Part shown: positions 21,313 through 32,100 of the stretch, piece after piece
How the letters are laid out: every line of letters starts with the position of its first letter
Numbering within the stretch: the stretch's first letter is position 1
Assembly (NCBI GenBank): GCA_026075535.2
Contig: AP026541.1
Location: 4,650,001-4,714,000 of the forward strand
Length of the DNA stretch: 64,000 bases
Source of the DNA: Tricholoma matsutake
Lineage: Eukaryota > Basidiomycota > Agaricomycetes > Agaricales > Tricholomataceae
Direction: 5' to 3'
The notes under the pieces: generated by a model
The model's database searches: none
The model's input: only the letters and a program-made list of their open reading frames with translations
Told to the model about the DNA's origin: nothing
Made by a program: the position numbers and the translations under genes

Positions 21313-22264
21313 TATAGAAAATCAATCCTAGTGTAATCAGAGTTTAACTCAGTCTCTGTACAAGAGACTTTGATAATACAAGTACTGTACCTAGTGTAAT
21401 CAGAGTTTAACTATAAGTACAGTAAGTAATGATCCATAATTGAGTGATAACAAATATGCTCACCTCAGTCTCTGTACAAGTGACTGAGGTGAATAGTTGA
21501 CTGTCTACTCTATATATATGTGAGGCCAGTGTTAAGTACTGAGCTGGAGGAAGGAGGTTGTCAGATTTCCAGTCGTACCCAGACAATAGAAGTTGCAGAG
21601 GGTGGATCGAGTAAGGCAGGGAACCCTATGGAAATCTGCGGCAGGGTTTACTTGATCTGTTGTACCAAGTGGGGGAACAGAAAGGACTTGGCTTCAACTT
21701 ATAAGAAGTTGCACCCTTCTCCTCATCAAGTGTCCTAATCTCAAGACAAGGGTAAGGAGGATGACCAGAGGTCCAGAGATTTTCTGGAGAGGATGAGCAA
21801 AAGTTCAAGATAGACTTAAGAGAGTAATTGGAGTTTAATTGGGATAGAATTAAGTGGGAGACTTGGTTGATTCACAAACTGCTAATACAAGACAAAAGTA
21901 GCTAGCTTAAATACTAAATGCCGGAGCCAATAGGGGTTTCCGAGGCTGTGATAATTGCAAACTGGCTTCCGAGATAAATAACCTGAAACTGTTTCATTGA
22001 ATTGGAAATGAGGGAATTTCACCTCTAGTCAGTGCTGCTGATAGGAGGTGGGCTGTGATGCAAGGCGGCCAGGAAGGGGGCAGAAAATGATCAGAAATCT
22101 GGTCGAGAGAATCGGTCTTGACAGCCAGCTACACAAAGAATGAAAGGAATAAACAGCACAAAGGGACTTACGAAATGATGCATCAAAGAGATAAGCTATA
22201 AATAGTACACATATCAGATGCATGATCGCATACACTCACAGTGTGATAATGAGCATTCTCAACA
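21313..22264 (-). repeat. 5' LTR of the Copia element, interrupted
   Basis: The two halves (21,313-21,529 and 22,124-22,264) match the 3' LTR. Removing the inserted solo LTR and one GCCAG copy leaves 353 bp, exactly the length of the other LTR. Confidence 0.9.
21530..22123. mobile_element. Solo LTR (594 bp) of an unrelated LTR element
   Basis: The segment begins TGTTAAGTACTGAG and ends GGTCTTGACA, the standard TG...CA ends. It is flanked by the perfect 5-bp duplication GCCAG (21,525-21,529 and 22,124-22,128). It does not resemble the LTRs of gypsy B or of the Copia element. It is a third LTR family present only as a recombined single LTR. Confidence 0.88.
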
Positions 22265-22683
22265 GGTGGCATGCCTTGGGCATCAACAGTGGGCACCTGA
22301 TGTCTTGAGTAATGATCCAGAGTCTATGTATAATCTCCTTCATGAGCACATTGCCCTCAAAACATTTGAGCAGGTCTCAGGTGCATTTGGATACTCTCAT
22401 ATGAGATGTATCAACAATTTTGTGCTCATGCATAAACTTTATTGAAGCTTCATTTTCTCATATATGCATGGTATTGCCAAGTCAGAGGCAAAGAATCTGG
22501 GAAGTGTTGCAAAAGCAAAGCAGATGACTGGAATGTGGAAACAACCTAGTGTGGTAGGTAATTCCTGGAATTCCATATATCAACTTATGGAATATTTTGA
22601 GAGAACAAGAACATTGAATGATTTGAAGAGTAAGTCTATAAACCTAAGATGTACAGCAGTGGGTGCTTGGATCTTATTCTGAA
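22265..22683 (+). pseudogene. Disrupted unrecognised gene-like frame, right part
   Basis: The frame from 15,526 resumes here (ACLGHQQWAPDVLSNDPESM, then LLHEHIALKTFEQVSGAFGY) and continues with stops and shifts to about 22,683 (MHGIAKSEAKNLGSVAKAKQ). I cannot assign a family. The open join across the Copia insertion shows the insertion went into a readable frame. Confidence 0.45.
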
Positions 22684-23315
22684 GATTGCAGCATTGAAGA
22701 AAAGTGCACAACACTCAGGCTTGTCCAGTCACTGAGTCACCCTAATCACTATATTTTACTAGAGTGAATAGTACTAGTGTGAATACTGGATATGTCACTG
22801 GATTCTGTCAAGATTTTGTAGATCTCTGTTAGATGGTGACCACATGCCTCACATGTTGATAGCCACGATTACCTAAAATAGAATCCATGGAATGTAAGCT
22901 TAAGACATACAGAAGCCACATCAACATGAATTCCCAGGTAACGGTCAAGGTAATGAGTGTGCGTGAGGTTGCAATATCGGGAGTGGTGTAATCACGCATG
23001 TGGGAACATCTTTCTCCGAGATCACCGAATGTAAAAAACGCCAGCCTCTCTATCGCTTGGTTGGTGTTTTTCATTGGGTTTTGTTTTGTTTATTTTGTAC
23101 ATACTGGGATAAAGCACCTTCCAAGTGATATGAGAGTGCTGGTTTTAGGAGCCTACTTAAGAATTATATTTCACAATTGACATTTAGTTTCCAATCTTAG
23201 TAAAAGATGGAGAAATGAATAATTAAAATTTTGCTGTTTTGTCACGATTTGTCACTCTCACATGATCTGGGCTGTAGAACACAGTATTTGCTAGTCTGGA
23301 TTAATTGGCATGCAT
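22684..23315. other. No gene seen
   Basis: There is AT-rich sequence without a convincing coding frame or boundary, probably decayed continuation of the unrecognised frame. Confidence 0.4.
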
Positions 23316-23323
23316 CCGAAGGG

Positions 23324-23928
23324 TAGGGTTGCATAAAAAATTCATATTTTTTTACCGACCCATTTTTTACCTATTTTTTATCAGTAATTTACTAGTAATT
23401 TACCAAGTCATGTGATAGGTACCTATCACATGACAACTCTGACAGCTCTAGTTTGGGACGTTGACAAGCTGGAGGTAGGAGTTACTTAGTAGGCTTGTTC
23501 ACCCAAAGTTGTTACAAAGTAATGTACATATCAATTGGTTACCAGTTTGGGTCATCATTGTGAATGATAGTGACAACACATGTGTGACAACCGGTTCAGA
23601 CTCAAACCCCAAATCAAACAAGTTTACATATGTAATGCCTTCAAAAACTTTGAGATCATTGCTGTTAACTATGTGTCATGTGCCCACAGCTATCATTGAT
23701 ATTACTGGCCATACCATTTATGTAACAGTTCAATGACTAGATAAATCCTGAATCTGTTGGATGTGCCAGTGCCTGAAATTTTTGACAATGAAAAAACCCT
23801 CCCTAAAGTCACGTGAACTGATCACATGCAATAATTTACCGGTAATTTACTAGTAAATTACTGCCCAGCAAATGGACCTTGTAAATTACCTAGTAATTTA
23901 CCAGGCCAGAATATTTTACGCAACCCTA
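23324..23928. mobile_element. hAT-like miniature element, family 3 (605 bp)
   Basis: The left end TAGGGTTGCATAAAA pairs with the right end TTTTACGCAACCCTA. The perfect 8-bp duplication CCGAAGGG (23,316-23,323 and 23,929-23,936) flanks it. Subterminal regions repeat AATTTACTAGTAATTTACC and its complement. There is no transposase frame. It is the last clear transposable element before the gene-dense part of the window. Confidence 0.9.
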
Positions 23929-24269
23929 CCGAAGGGTGCTCTTTTCAGATCACATGTTGGCACGTGTTGATTTCCCTTTTATGGTCATCTGGCTGGGCAC
24001 ATCTCTACCAAAACCTCTTGAAGGGCACTGCAATCATATATGAACTGTATTATTGGCAGGTAGATGTTTTCCAAGGTCTAGATAGCAGTAAATATCCTCG
24101 CAATCACACAAATCAGTAAGAATTCATAGAGGCTCCATCACATGACTGAGGTTCAGGAAAGAGCAGGCTTCTGGCCGTGCCAATTAAATCAGACTACAAT
24201 TGAAGTAGATCGACTGTCATCTACATCATTGTTGTCTGAGTATGGGAGACTAAGTATTTGCTTTTCAAA

Positions 24270-25493
24270 TCACTGCTGGTCATCGGAACCTACGCTTGCC
24301 TGCCTCGTAGCTTTTTTCTTGGCCTTTTTCTTGCGTCTCCGCTCCCTTTCCCGTTGTTTGGCTCTCTGGAACTCTTCTTTAGATAAACCGGGATTCAGCA
24401 TTTTGTCCAGCTATTCATGTCACGCGTGAGCATAAGAAAGCCAATAACTCCGGGGACGAGAACACAACCTTCTCGACTACAAGCCTGCGTGCGAGGCGTC
24501 TATTTAGGGCCAGTGAACGCGTTTCTTGACAAGACACGCGGATACCAGTGGGCTTGTGAAGAAGTTGTACATTGTTCTCAGTTTTGTTAATTGATTGACC
24601 ACCCTGGGGCAAAAATACGATATAAACACCTTTACAACAAGACCGCACTCTGGAATAATCATACCGGTCCACTCCCTGTTGAGAGTTCATGAATAACTGA
24701 TGTAATCAACATTGTGATGACATACCTCGCACAAAAGACTCCTCGAGATCTTCTTCTTGCAGTTCGGGTATAACGCGTTGTCTGTGTTCTCTCTTCAATG
24801 CAGAAAAATGAAGGGATGTTCGAGAAGGCGGGGAATGATCATCAGGCAGAACAGCATCTACGAAGGAACTGGGAGTCAGCCCTGACTTCAGAGTTAGGGC
24901 AAAAGTAACTAGTTAGCTACATACGTTTGTTGCAGCTGGTCATTCTTCTCCATTTTCCGCATACTCCTACTAGATTTTTCCATCGGAGGAGGGTTTCTAA
25001 TGGAGTCATTCGATCCTAGTTCCGTATCCTTTGTAATTCGCAGCCCTATAATAGGCACAGGGAATCATCAGAAGGTTACTATCCTCGGGAGAACTCCACT
25101 CACTCCACCTATCCTGTTCTTCACCCTGGCTTGCTGAATCAGTCACTTTGATGGCTTGCACCACATTCCTCCTCAGTACATAAGCAATCTCCCTTGCCAA
25201 TTGTATACTCTGCTCGTAGACTGCTGGGTCGGTCACTGTTCGTGCATCGACAGCATCAGCTCTCATCTTCGCGTGGAAAGCTTTAGCGACATATTCCCAA
25301 GTTAGTCATAGTATGAGGCAGGGTAATAGAGGTTGAACCTTTCAAGACACGGTCATCGCCTGACAACGAAAGGTCATGGACTGTTGGTGGTCCTGAGAGT
25401 AACTGACTTACCCGCGAATGTAGATGAAGAGGTGCGGTAGAGGTTTCGATATGCAGACCTCGCAGAGGCCCTCAGTGCTGGTGATATTGACAT
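24270..25493 (-). CDS. MZM1: Apparent fusion: MZM1-type LYR protein joined to RF-1 (GGQ) domain protein
   Basis: Eight exons join in frame to 276 aa: 25,493-25,412; 25,359-25,339; 25,280-25,104; 25,045-24,925; 24,868-24,726; 24,675-24,665; 24,603-24,469; 24,410-24,270. The first half is a complex III assembly factor of the MZM1/LYRM7 family (ALRASARSAYRNLYR, then RWRLRITKDTELGSNDSIRN). The second half is a mitochondrial RF-1-domain protein of the MTRFR/RSO55 type: SRTSLHFSALKREHRQRV, GSGPGGQSINKTENNV with the catalytic GGQ, and a lysine/arginine-rich tail (RERERRRKKKAKKKATR). No in-frame ATG precedes the second half within its own exon or the preceding intron. Retaining intron 4 gives TYVAN and stop (TAG at 24,911-24,909), a 138-aa MZM1-sized product. 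The alternative is two overlapping genes, with RF-1 translated from a methionine in exon 4. The family calls are strong; the single-protein model is inferred. Confidence 0.8.
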
Positions 25494-25619
25494 TTCCTGA
25501 TGTTCTTATTATGGTTCATTTGTTTGGAACATAATAAGAATGTAAGAAATACATGTACAAATACTACTAGCAAACTTCAAGTTGCCTTCTCGACGTCCTC
25601 GTCGCGTGTCCAGTTAACC
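25494..25619. promoter_or_regulatory. Divergent promoter, MZM1-RF / CAP
   Basis: 126 bp separate the two start codons, so both promoters and 5' leaders must share this space. No TATA box stands out. Confidence 0.55.
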
Positions 25620-27579
25620 ATGTCTGGAGGTCTTCATTCACTGGCAACCATAATCAAGCGGTTTGTAGCATAGAACACTTGGTTTGCATTTCTGTAATTC
25701 ACTAACAATCAAATTCTCATCAGCCTTGAGGCAGCTACTTCGCGGATTGAGGATATTGCCAATTTCCAAGCTACCGAAGCGCGAAAAGAAGTGACAACTG
25801 GATCTCCAGGATCGGAACCACATGTGTTAGCATCAACATCTATACCGGCCCCGCCTCCGCCTCCGCCGCCACCACCTCCCCCCGTTCCTGCTGCGGCTGT
25901 GGAAATCGAGGACACCAAGGCCGCGATTGCTTTTGATGAGGCTGTCGTGAATGGGAAACTCAAACCATTCGTAGAACTTACAAAGTCATTTACTGGCGCA
26001 TCTGTGATTGAGATCGTAAGTCCTACCCTTTCATGATCTCGCTCTCCGTGAACGCGATGGATCGACTATTGACACGTCGAGCAGGTAGCGCTGGTGGAGA
26101 AACAGTTCCAAAACCTGCGCGAATTTATCCAGCTTAGCTCATCGTGCCAGAAACCGAACGCAAAAACCAACGAGGCTCTTCTGTCCCCGCTTTTAGCTGA
26201 TATAGAGGGGATCTCACGCGCGAAGGAGGCAGGTCGGAAAGACAGGGATTGGTTTACGCATTTGTCGTTCATCGGGGAAAGTGGGCCTGCTGTTGGTTGG
26301 GTCGTCCAAGTATGAAACTTTCTCGACGTGATCTGGATGAGGAGCTGACACCAAGGCCACTAGCCAAAACCTGGACCACATATCGCAGAAATCAAGGAAT
26401 CTGCATTGTACTACGGAAATAAAGTTATGCAAGAGTTCAAGTCAAAGTATGTCTTTCGTTGGTCCCACAGGCTTTATTGCTGATATTAATGTACTCCACA
26501 TGTGTTAAGAGACCCAAAACATGTCGAATGGGTCAAATCCTTTATTGCTGTCTTGGAGGAAATGCGTAAGTATGTGATGGAGTATCACACTACTGGTCTG
26601 AGCTGGAATCCCAAGGTATGCCTGTTTTCACTGACGTACACAATCGTCTAATGTTTAACAAACCATAGGGAATCACTATTGAGACATATCGTGCTGCAAC
26701 CAGTGCTGTCCCTCCTCCACCTCCACCTCCTCCACCGTCCAGTGGTACAGGTGATGCCGCTGCAGTCTTTGCGGAACTGAATCGTGGAGAAGACGTGACC
26801 AAGGGCCTACGCAAGGTCGACAAGAGCGAGATGACCCATAAGAATCCGGCTTTGAGAACTACTGATCCCGTGTCCAGTTCTCCAGGGTCGCCTACCTGTA
26901 CGTTGCAAATTCGTTCTCCTCTTCATCGGTGTACCAATTTTCTCCTAGTGGCCAAGAAGCCCGTCAAGCCTTCGAAGCCTCATGCGTTGGCGGGGAAAAA
27001 ACCCCCCAAATTTGCTCTCGAAGGAACAAGATGGGCTATTGTGCGTGGTATTTTCTCACATACATCATTGAATTCAATTGTTCTCTAGGAATACCAAGAG
27101 AACGAGCGCTCGTTGATCGTGGAAAATGTCGAGATGAATCAGAGTGTCAATATCTATTCGTGCAAGAACTGCACGATTGTAATCAAGGGCAAGGTCAATG
27201 CCGTAACCATTGGTAAGACACTCCATCGTTCTGTCCACCTTTTAATGACTGCTTCACAGCCAACTCCCAAAGCACATCAGTACTGGTGGAGTCTGTCATC
27301 GCATCTATTTCGGTGACGCGTGCCCCGTCATTCGTGCTGCAGATCACGGGTTCTGCACCGATGATCCAGCTCGACAACACTGATTCGGGTCAAATATATT
27401 TATCGAAGGACAGCCTTGGGGCGGAGATCACGACCGCGAAGTGTAGCTCGATCAATGTGAGCTTGCCAGTTGAGGGAGAGGAGGAGGGCGTGTTTGAAGA
27501 ACAAGCTGTCCCAGACATGTTGAGGACTGTGGTGAAGGATGGTAAACTTGTTACCACAGTCGTTGAGCATGTTGGATAA
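25620..27579 (+). CDS. SRV2: Adenylyl cyclase-associated protein (CAP)
   Basis: Nine exons join in frame to 503 aa: 25,620-25,660; 25,724-26,015; 26,085-26,309; 26,364-26,446; 26,510-26,615; 26,669-26,897; 26,949-27,040; 27,089-27,212; 27,260-27,579. CAP binds adenylyl cyclase through its N-terminal coiled coil and recycles actin monomers with cofilin. Visible domains are the N-terminal RLEAATSRIEDIA helix; a poly-proline run; the helical folded domain (PKPGPHIAEIKESALYYGNK, WNPKGITIETY); a second poly-proline run for profilin or SH3 binding; and the C-terminal beta-helix CARP domain (NCTIVIKGKVNAVTI, QIYLSKDS, SLPVEGEEEGVFEEQAVPD). The order and the length of about 500 aa are those of the family. 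Nothing essential appears to be missing. Confidence 0.96.
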
Positions 27580-28294
27580 ACTGGAACAATGTTACTTGCT
27601 GCACTGATTTAGCTACGCATCTTTGCATGTCTAGTAGTGCTTGCGAAACAACCCACAGTATCGCAAAGCGATGTTTCATGAATTCGGTATACCTGTTATT
27701 ATATTTTACATAAATGAGTTGATTATAGCATATAGCATGGTACGTCGCAATATAGCCCAGTATCGGAACTACTTGTATCTGCAGCATGTCCACAGCCGAA
27801 CCCAAACTAGGCCCTCAATGATTGTACATGTGACATGGTCGAACATGGACCGGCCGACCGCATTGGAAACACCGACGAGTTAGGGAGGCGGTAGCATGGC
27901 TTTCAAGCCATAGTGATTTCTGAATTTGCAGGGATTCACAGATTCTTCACATATTGGGAGATGGGAGAACGAAGGGCGGGATCCTTATCAGCGTCGGACA
28001 CAGTGCAAAAGCGGTTTTTCCTATATAACCAGATCCCAGACCAATAGACACCAATTTGAGCGTCATGGTTGTAGTTGCGTGTCACTGTTTTAATGATATT
28101 AGTGTGTCGCTAGTGAGTTACACCAGATCTCATATTTCTGCACGTACACTGATAGACAGCAGCTAGATGGCGGTGATGGTGACGTGTGTGGATACTGAAA
28201 AAAAAACTCGAGTCACTGCCATGAATACACGCATACCAACGCTGCCATTGGACCCAAGGTAGTACAAACACAAGGAAAGGAAAGAGGCGATATA
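27580..28294. other. Convergent intergenic region, no gene seen
   Basis: This 715-bp stretch lies between the stop codons of CAP and RPB7 and should hold their 3' ends. I found no conserved frame, tRNA-like fold or repeat. Confidence 0.5.
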
Positions 28295-29066
28295 TTAATC
28301 TATAACGCCTAGATGATCTTCTTTTATTGTTCCGATTGCAAACTGGAGGCACAGTTAGTATGCCGCATATAACACATGAAAGAAGGAGGGAAACGCACAA
28401 TTTCCGTTGCATCTACACGTGTCCCGACAATTTTTAGACGAATGCGGGTATTTTTTTCGATAATCTGCAGAGCCAAGGGTAATAGATACAGAAGGCAAGC
28501 GGGGACAATATTGCACTACCTGTTCATCTGAAGCGAATGATGGAGGATTCGAGTTTGGGTCGAAACGCAAGTCCGGATGAATCAGCTGGTAGCGAAGGTC
28601 AGGCGGGAGCTAAGGAGGAGCAACTGACGCACTTGATGAGATACGAACACCGTCAATGGTCCCACGTCGGCGAAAAAGCCCATCTAACACAACATTCATG
28701 ATCCCACAGATCCTGATTTCAGCGCAGCAAACGTACCTTATTGACGTTATTGACGACGCCATCAACGACCTCCCCCTTGAATGGCTTGAACACAATGGCA
28801 CGATAACGTGTGATAAACTCTGCCTGACCACTCCCACTGAGGACCATCCCCTTGCCGATGTCGAGGATGGAGACCACGGCGATGATGTATCCAAATTGGC
28901 CTGAACATGTGCCTTCGACATCTGCGTAGAGTTTGGACTCTAGGAAAGAGAGCATTCGTGGACCGAAATAGGAAGGATGTAGAAGGATAGTGTGCGTTAA
29001 CTCTTTCTTGGGTGGAGGTTAAGGATATTCCCAAGGTAAATGAGAAAGACTTACGATGAAAAACAT
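28295..29066 (-). CDS. RPB7: RNA polymerase II subunit Rpb7
   Basis: Six exons join to 170 aa, the usual length: 29,066-29,055; 29,006-28,737; 28,683-28,633; 28,585-28,520; 28,464-28,399; 28,342-28,295. The first coding exon is only 12 nt (MFFI). Rpb7 pairs with Rpb4 as the stalk of RNA polymerase II, binds emerging RNA and contacts initiation factors. The N-terminal tip domain is clear (KELTHTILLHPSYFGPRM, CSGQFGYIIAVVSI, YRAIVFKPFKGEVVDGVVN), as is the C-terminal OB/S1 domain (GFFADVGPLTVFVS, LKIVGTRVDATEIFAIGTIK). The C-terminus is HLGVID. It is expressed away from the PhoD-like gene 61 bp upstream. Confidence 0.96.
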
Positions 29067-29127
29067 TGGCCGTATTTGAAACAGTACAAGGTCGAGTTCA
29101 CGTGCTCTACAACTCAAACTAATTACT
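29067..29127. promoter_or_regulatory. Very short divergent promoter, RPB7 / PhoD-like
   Basis: Only 61 bp separate the two start codons. Core promoter elements of at least one gene probably extend into the first exon or intron of the other. Confidence 0.5.
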
Positions 29128-32100
29128 ATGGATGTTCCAGGATGGCATGCTCAACGTCGCGCTAAAAAGGTCTTTTGCAATCTTTTCCTTTCATTCTACT
29201 CATCCTTTTGCTGTAGGAAGAAGAGTTATATGCTCAACGTCGTTCAAATGCACCGTATGAAGACTTGAGTCCCATGCCCGGAAACTTTGTGGGCGGTTTT
29301 CGTGCACCAACTCCCACTCCTCCCATTCCTCCCCCCAAAGATCCCTTATACACCCAAGGCCAGTCTTCTGTCACGTCTACTCAATTGACACACATGACTG
29401 CTGTCGAGAGATCCCAAATGTTGAGGGTGGCTCGTTTAGATCCTCATCTTCAGGTATGTATATCTTGTTCGCGTTATTATGTCTCACTTATCTTTTGGAA
29501 CAGTTCATGGTTGGCCCTCTTCTAAGGTCCGTGTGCGTCACTTGTACGGCGGTAACAGCATGTATCATCGCCTTGCACAGATATGATACCGTTGATGAGC
29601 ATGGCGTGTGGCATGGTGCCGCCCTCATTGTCACCGCTGACTCCGGTTCGATATACGATCCCCATCCACACCTTACTTATGAATGGGATCCTACCCTCCG
29701 TATTTCCAGCCACACGAGACCGGCAAAGTGTTCCTTTGATCTCGGCCCACATCCGGCGGATCCCCATTCTATAGTCCTTCCGTCGTCGCCAAGCCCAGCA
29801 AGTTACTATGCGTCAAATGACAATGGAATGACTAATCTCAGCCAATCGGTACCAGGGCAGGAACTTTGGGTGTACGGAGGGCAAGGAGGGTACGCTCTCC
29901 TTCCTGCTTCATTTTCTCGTTGTATCTGACCTATGCCGGACAGGACATTCACTTTTTGGCGATTCCTGATCCAGATCCCTTTGGGAGATCACGAAATGGC
30001 GGTTAAGTATAGTATCAACGCTGGTCAACAGCTCGAGTTTGTTGTTCCTGGCCGGAATCAAAATATGAGATGGGCTGTACATTCTGTATGTCATTCTGTA
30101 GTTAATCATTTTATTTTTCACTTCCATTACTATGCAGTGCAACGGATTCTCGGCCGGTGTCAATCCGGACGACTTCCGCGGGCCAGGGTATGAATCGGGA
30201 TATGATCCTGTATGGTGTGACCTTCTTGAGAAGCACTCGGAATCGCCGTTCCACGTGCTAGTGGGAGGCGGAGACCAGCTTTACTGTGATAGGTCGGTGT
30301 TGCTGCTGCTCAATAACAATACCCAATATTTACAGCTACTAGCATTATGCGAGAGGCTGATATGCAAGATTGGATTGCAATGAAGCCGGAAGAAAAGCTG
30401 AATTATCCAATGACTAGGGCGATAGCATTTGCGATTGACCGGTTCTTATTCAAACACTACTGCCAAGCATTCAGGAGGGGTGCGTTTGCCAGAGCGAATA
30501 GCTCAATGTGTGTCATTTTTTCTTTTCCCTGACTCCCGTCCATTGAATTTGCTTGTTAGCCCAATGATCAATATGTGTGGTACGCTCTAACTGCCTATTT
30601 TCACTTCTGTATGATCATGATATCTTCCCAGATGATCATGGTGAGTACTCTGTAACTCTTTGCAAGTTGTTGACTGAACACCGTCTTTCATTTGCAACAG
30701 ACTTGGTGAGTGTCTTGGAATACTTCAACCCTAATTGAAATAAATCAAACGAGTCGTTCTGAGATTGACGGTTTTGGGAGCTGTTGGTGCAATCTCCTTC
30801 GAGATTTGAATGACTCTGAGCGCCTCATGCTCTCACAGATCCAGAAGATCTGCAGATGTCACCAGTGTTTCGAGCGTGAGTCTGTTACTACTCCTGCTGG
30901 GAAGTTTCCCTCGATCGTGTTTGATATGTTGTCTCGTCAACGCCAGAATTGGATCCAGAGGATACTTCTTTTTCCTCCTCTTCCAGTGTTTCGTAAACCG
31001 TAAGGAATATCACTCTGTCCGTATGTTCTCCTCACGGACTTTCTATGCCAGCTGAATTGGATGGCACCTCGGACGGCCCAGAACAACATGTGAACAAATC
31101 ATTCATTGTTGGGAATATGGGTCCCTATGTGTCTTTTCCCTCTCACTCTTTTTTGGCTTATCTCGGACCTCAATGTTCTATCCTACTTCTCGATTGCAGG
31201 TTCGCCTTATTTTTTGTCTTTGACTTCTCATTTCGTTCCTCGATGCTTTGAGTTTGACGTCTCCTCACAAATGTTAATAGAGCTGAACGAACGAAGGAAC
31301 AAGTATGTAGTCGTCAGGAATACCAGAAAGTGTTCCAGAGGCTAGCTCAGCTACCGCAGTCAGTTGAACATCTTATAGTACAACTAGGTGCGGGCTTTTT
31401 TCTCTTCTACTAATCTTATTATCCCATCTGAGATCACGAAACAGGAATTCCTATTGCCTATCCACGGATGGTGTTCCTTGAGACAGCCCTTGAGTCCAAA
31501 CTGAACCCACTAGTTGCTATTGGAAAAACAGGCTCACTGGGGCTTTCGGGATTTGTAAACAAGTTCAATTCCGAGGCGGAATTGCTGGACGATCTTGTGC
31601 GTCTTCAGTGTGTAAAGTCCGGTGCCACTGACAATTTGTTTTCAATAGAATGATCACTGGACTGCTCGTAACCACAAGGTATTCTGCTCAATCAACTGAT
31701 TATTCTTTGTCTGATCCTTTTACTACTCACAGAGAGAACGAAACTGGTTCATCGAGCAGCTCCAGAGGATTGCCCAGAGACAGCGAATGAGGATTACATT
31801 TGTATCCGGTGACGTCCACTGTGCGGCAGTGGGTATGTTGAAAACCCTGAAGTCCAAAAAGGAGGCCGAAGTTAATCCTTTGGTCGATCATCGCTATATG
31901 CTCAACATTGTCACGAGTATGTCCTTCCTGCGACCTCTTCGTAATTCGATGCTCATTTGCTTGTACATCACAGGTGCGATTGTGAACACTCCTCCGTGAG
32001 CTCCTGTTTCTTTCCGTGAGATGCCTGAATAGATGTCTACCAGTCCGAACGGTGTAATCGCCATGGTTTCGTCGCTTGCCACAAAAGTGCACAAAACATT

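Larger units (their letters stand above)
15532..22264 (-). mobile_element. Ty1/Copia retrotransposon, reverse strand, with nested insertions
   Basis: LTRs of 353 bp lie at 15,532-15,884 and 21,313-22,264 (the latter enlarged by an inserted solo LTR). The element is flanked by GGTGG (15,527-15,531 and 22,265-22,269). Gag, protease, integrase, reverse transcriptase and RNase H follow in the Copia order on the reverse strand. All are damaged by stops and frameshifts, and gag is split by a 1,022-bp hAT-like element. Without the two nested insertions the element would be about 5.1 kb. Confidence 0.92.

Noticed and set aside
27828..27910. Possible tRNA between CAP and RPB7
   Set aside because: No acceptor stem, T-loop or D-loop consensus could be paired.
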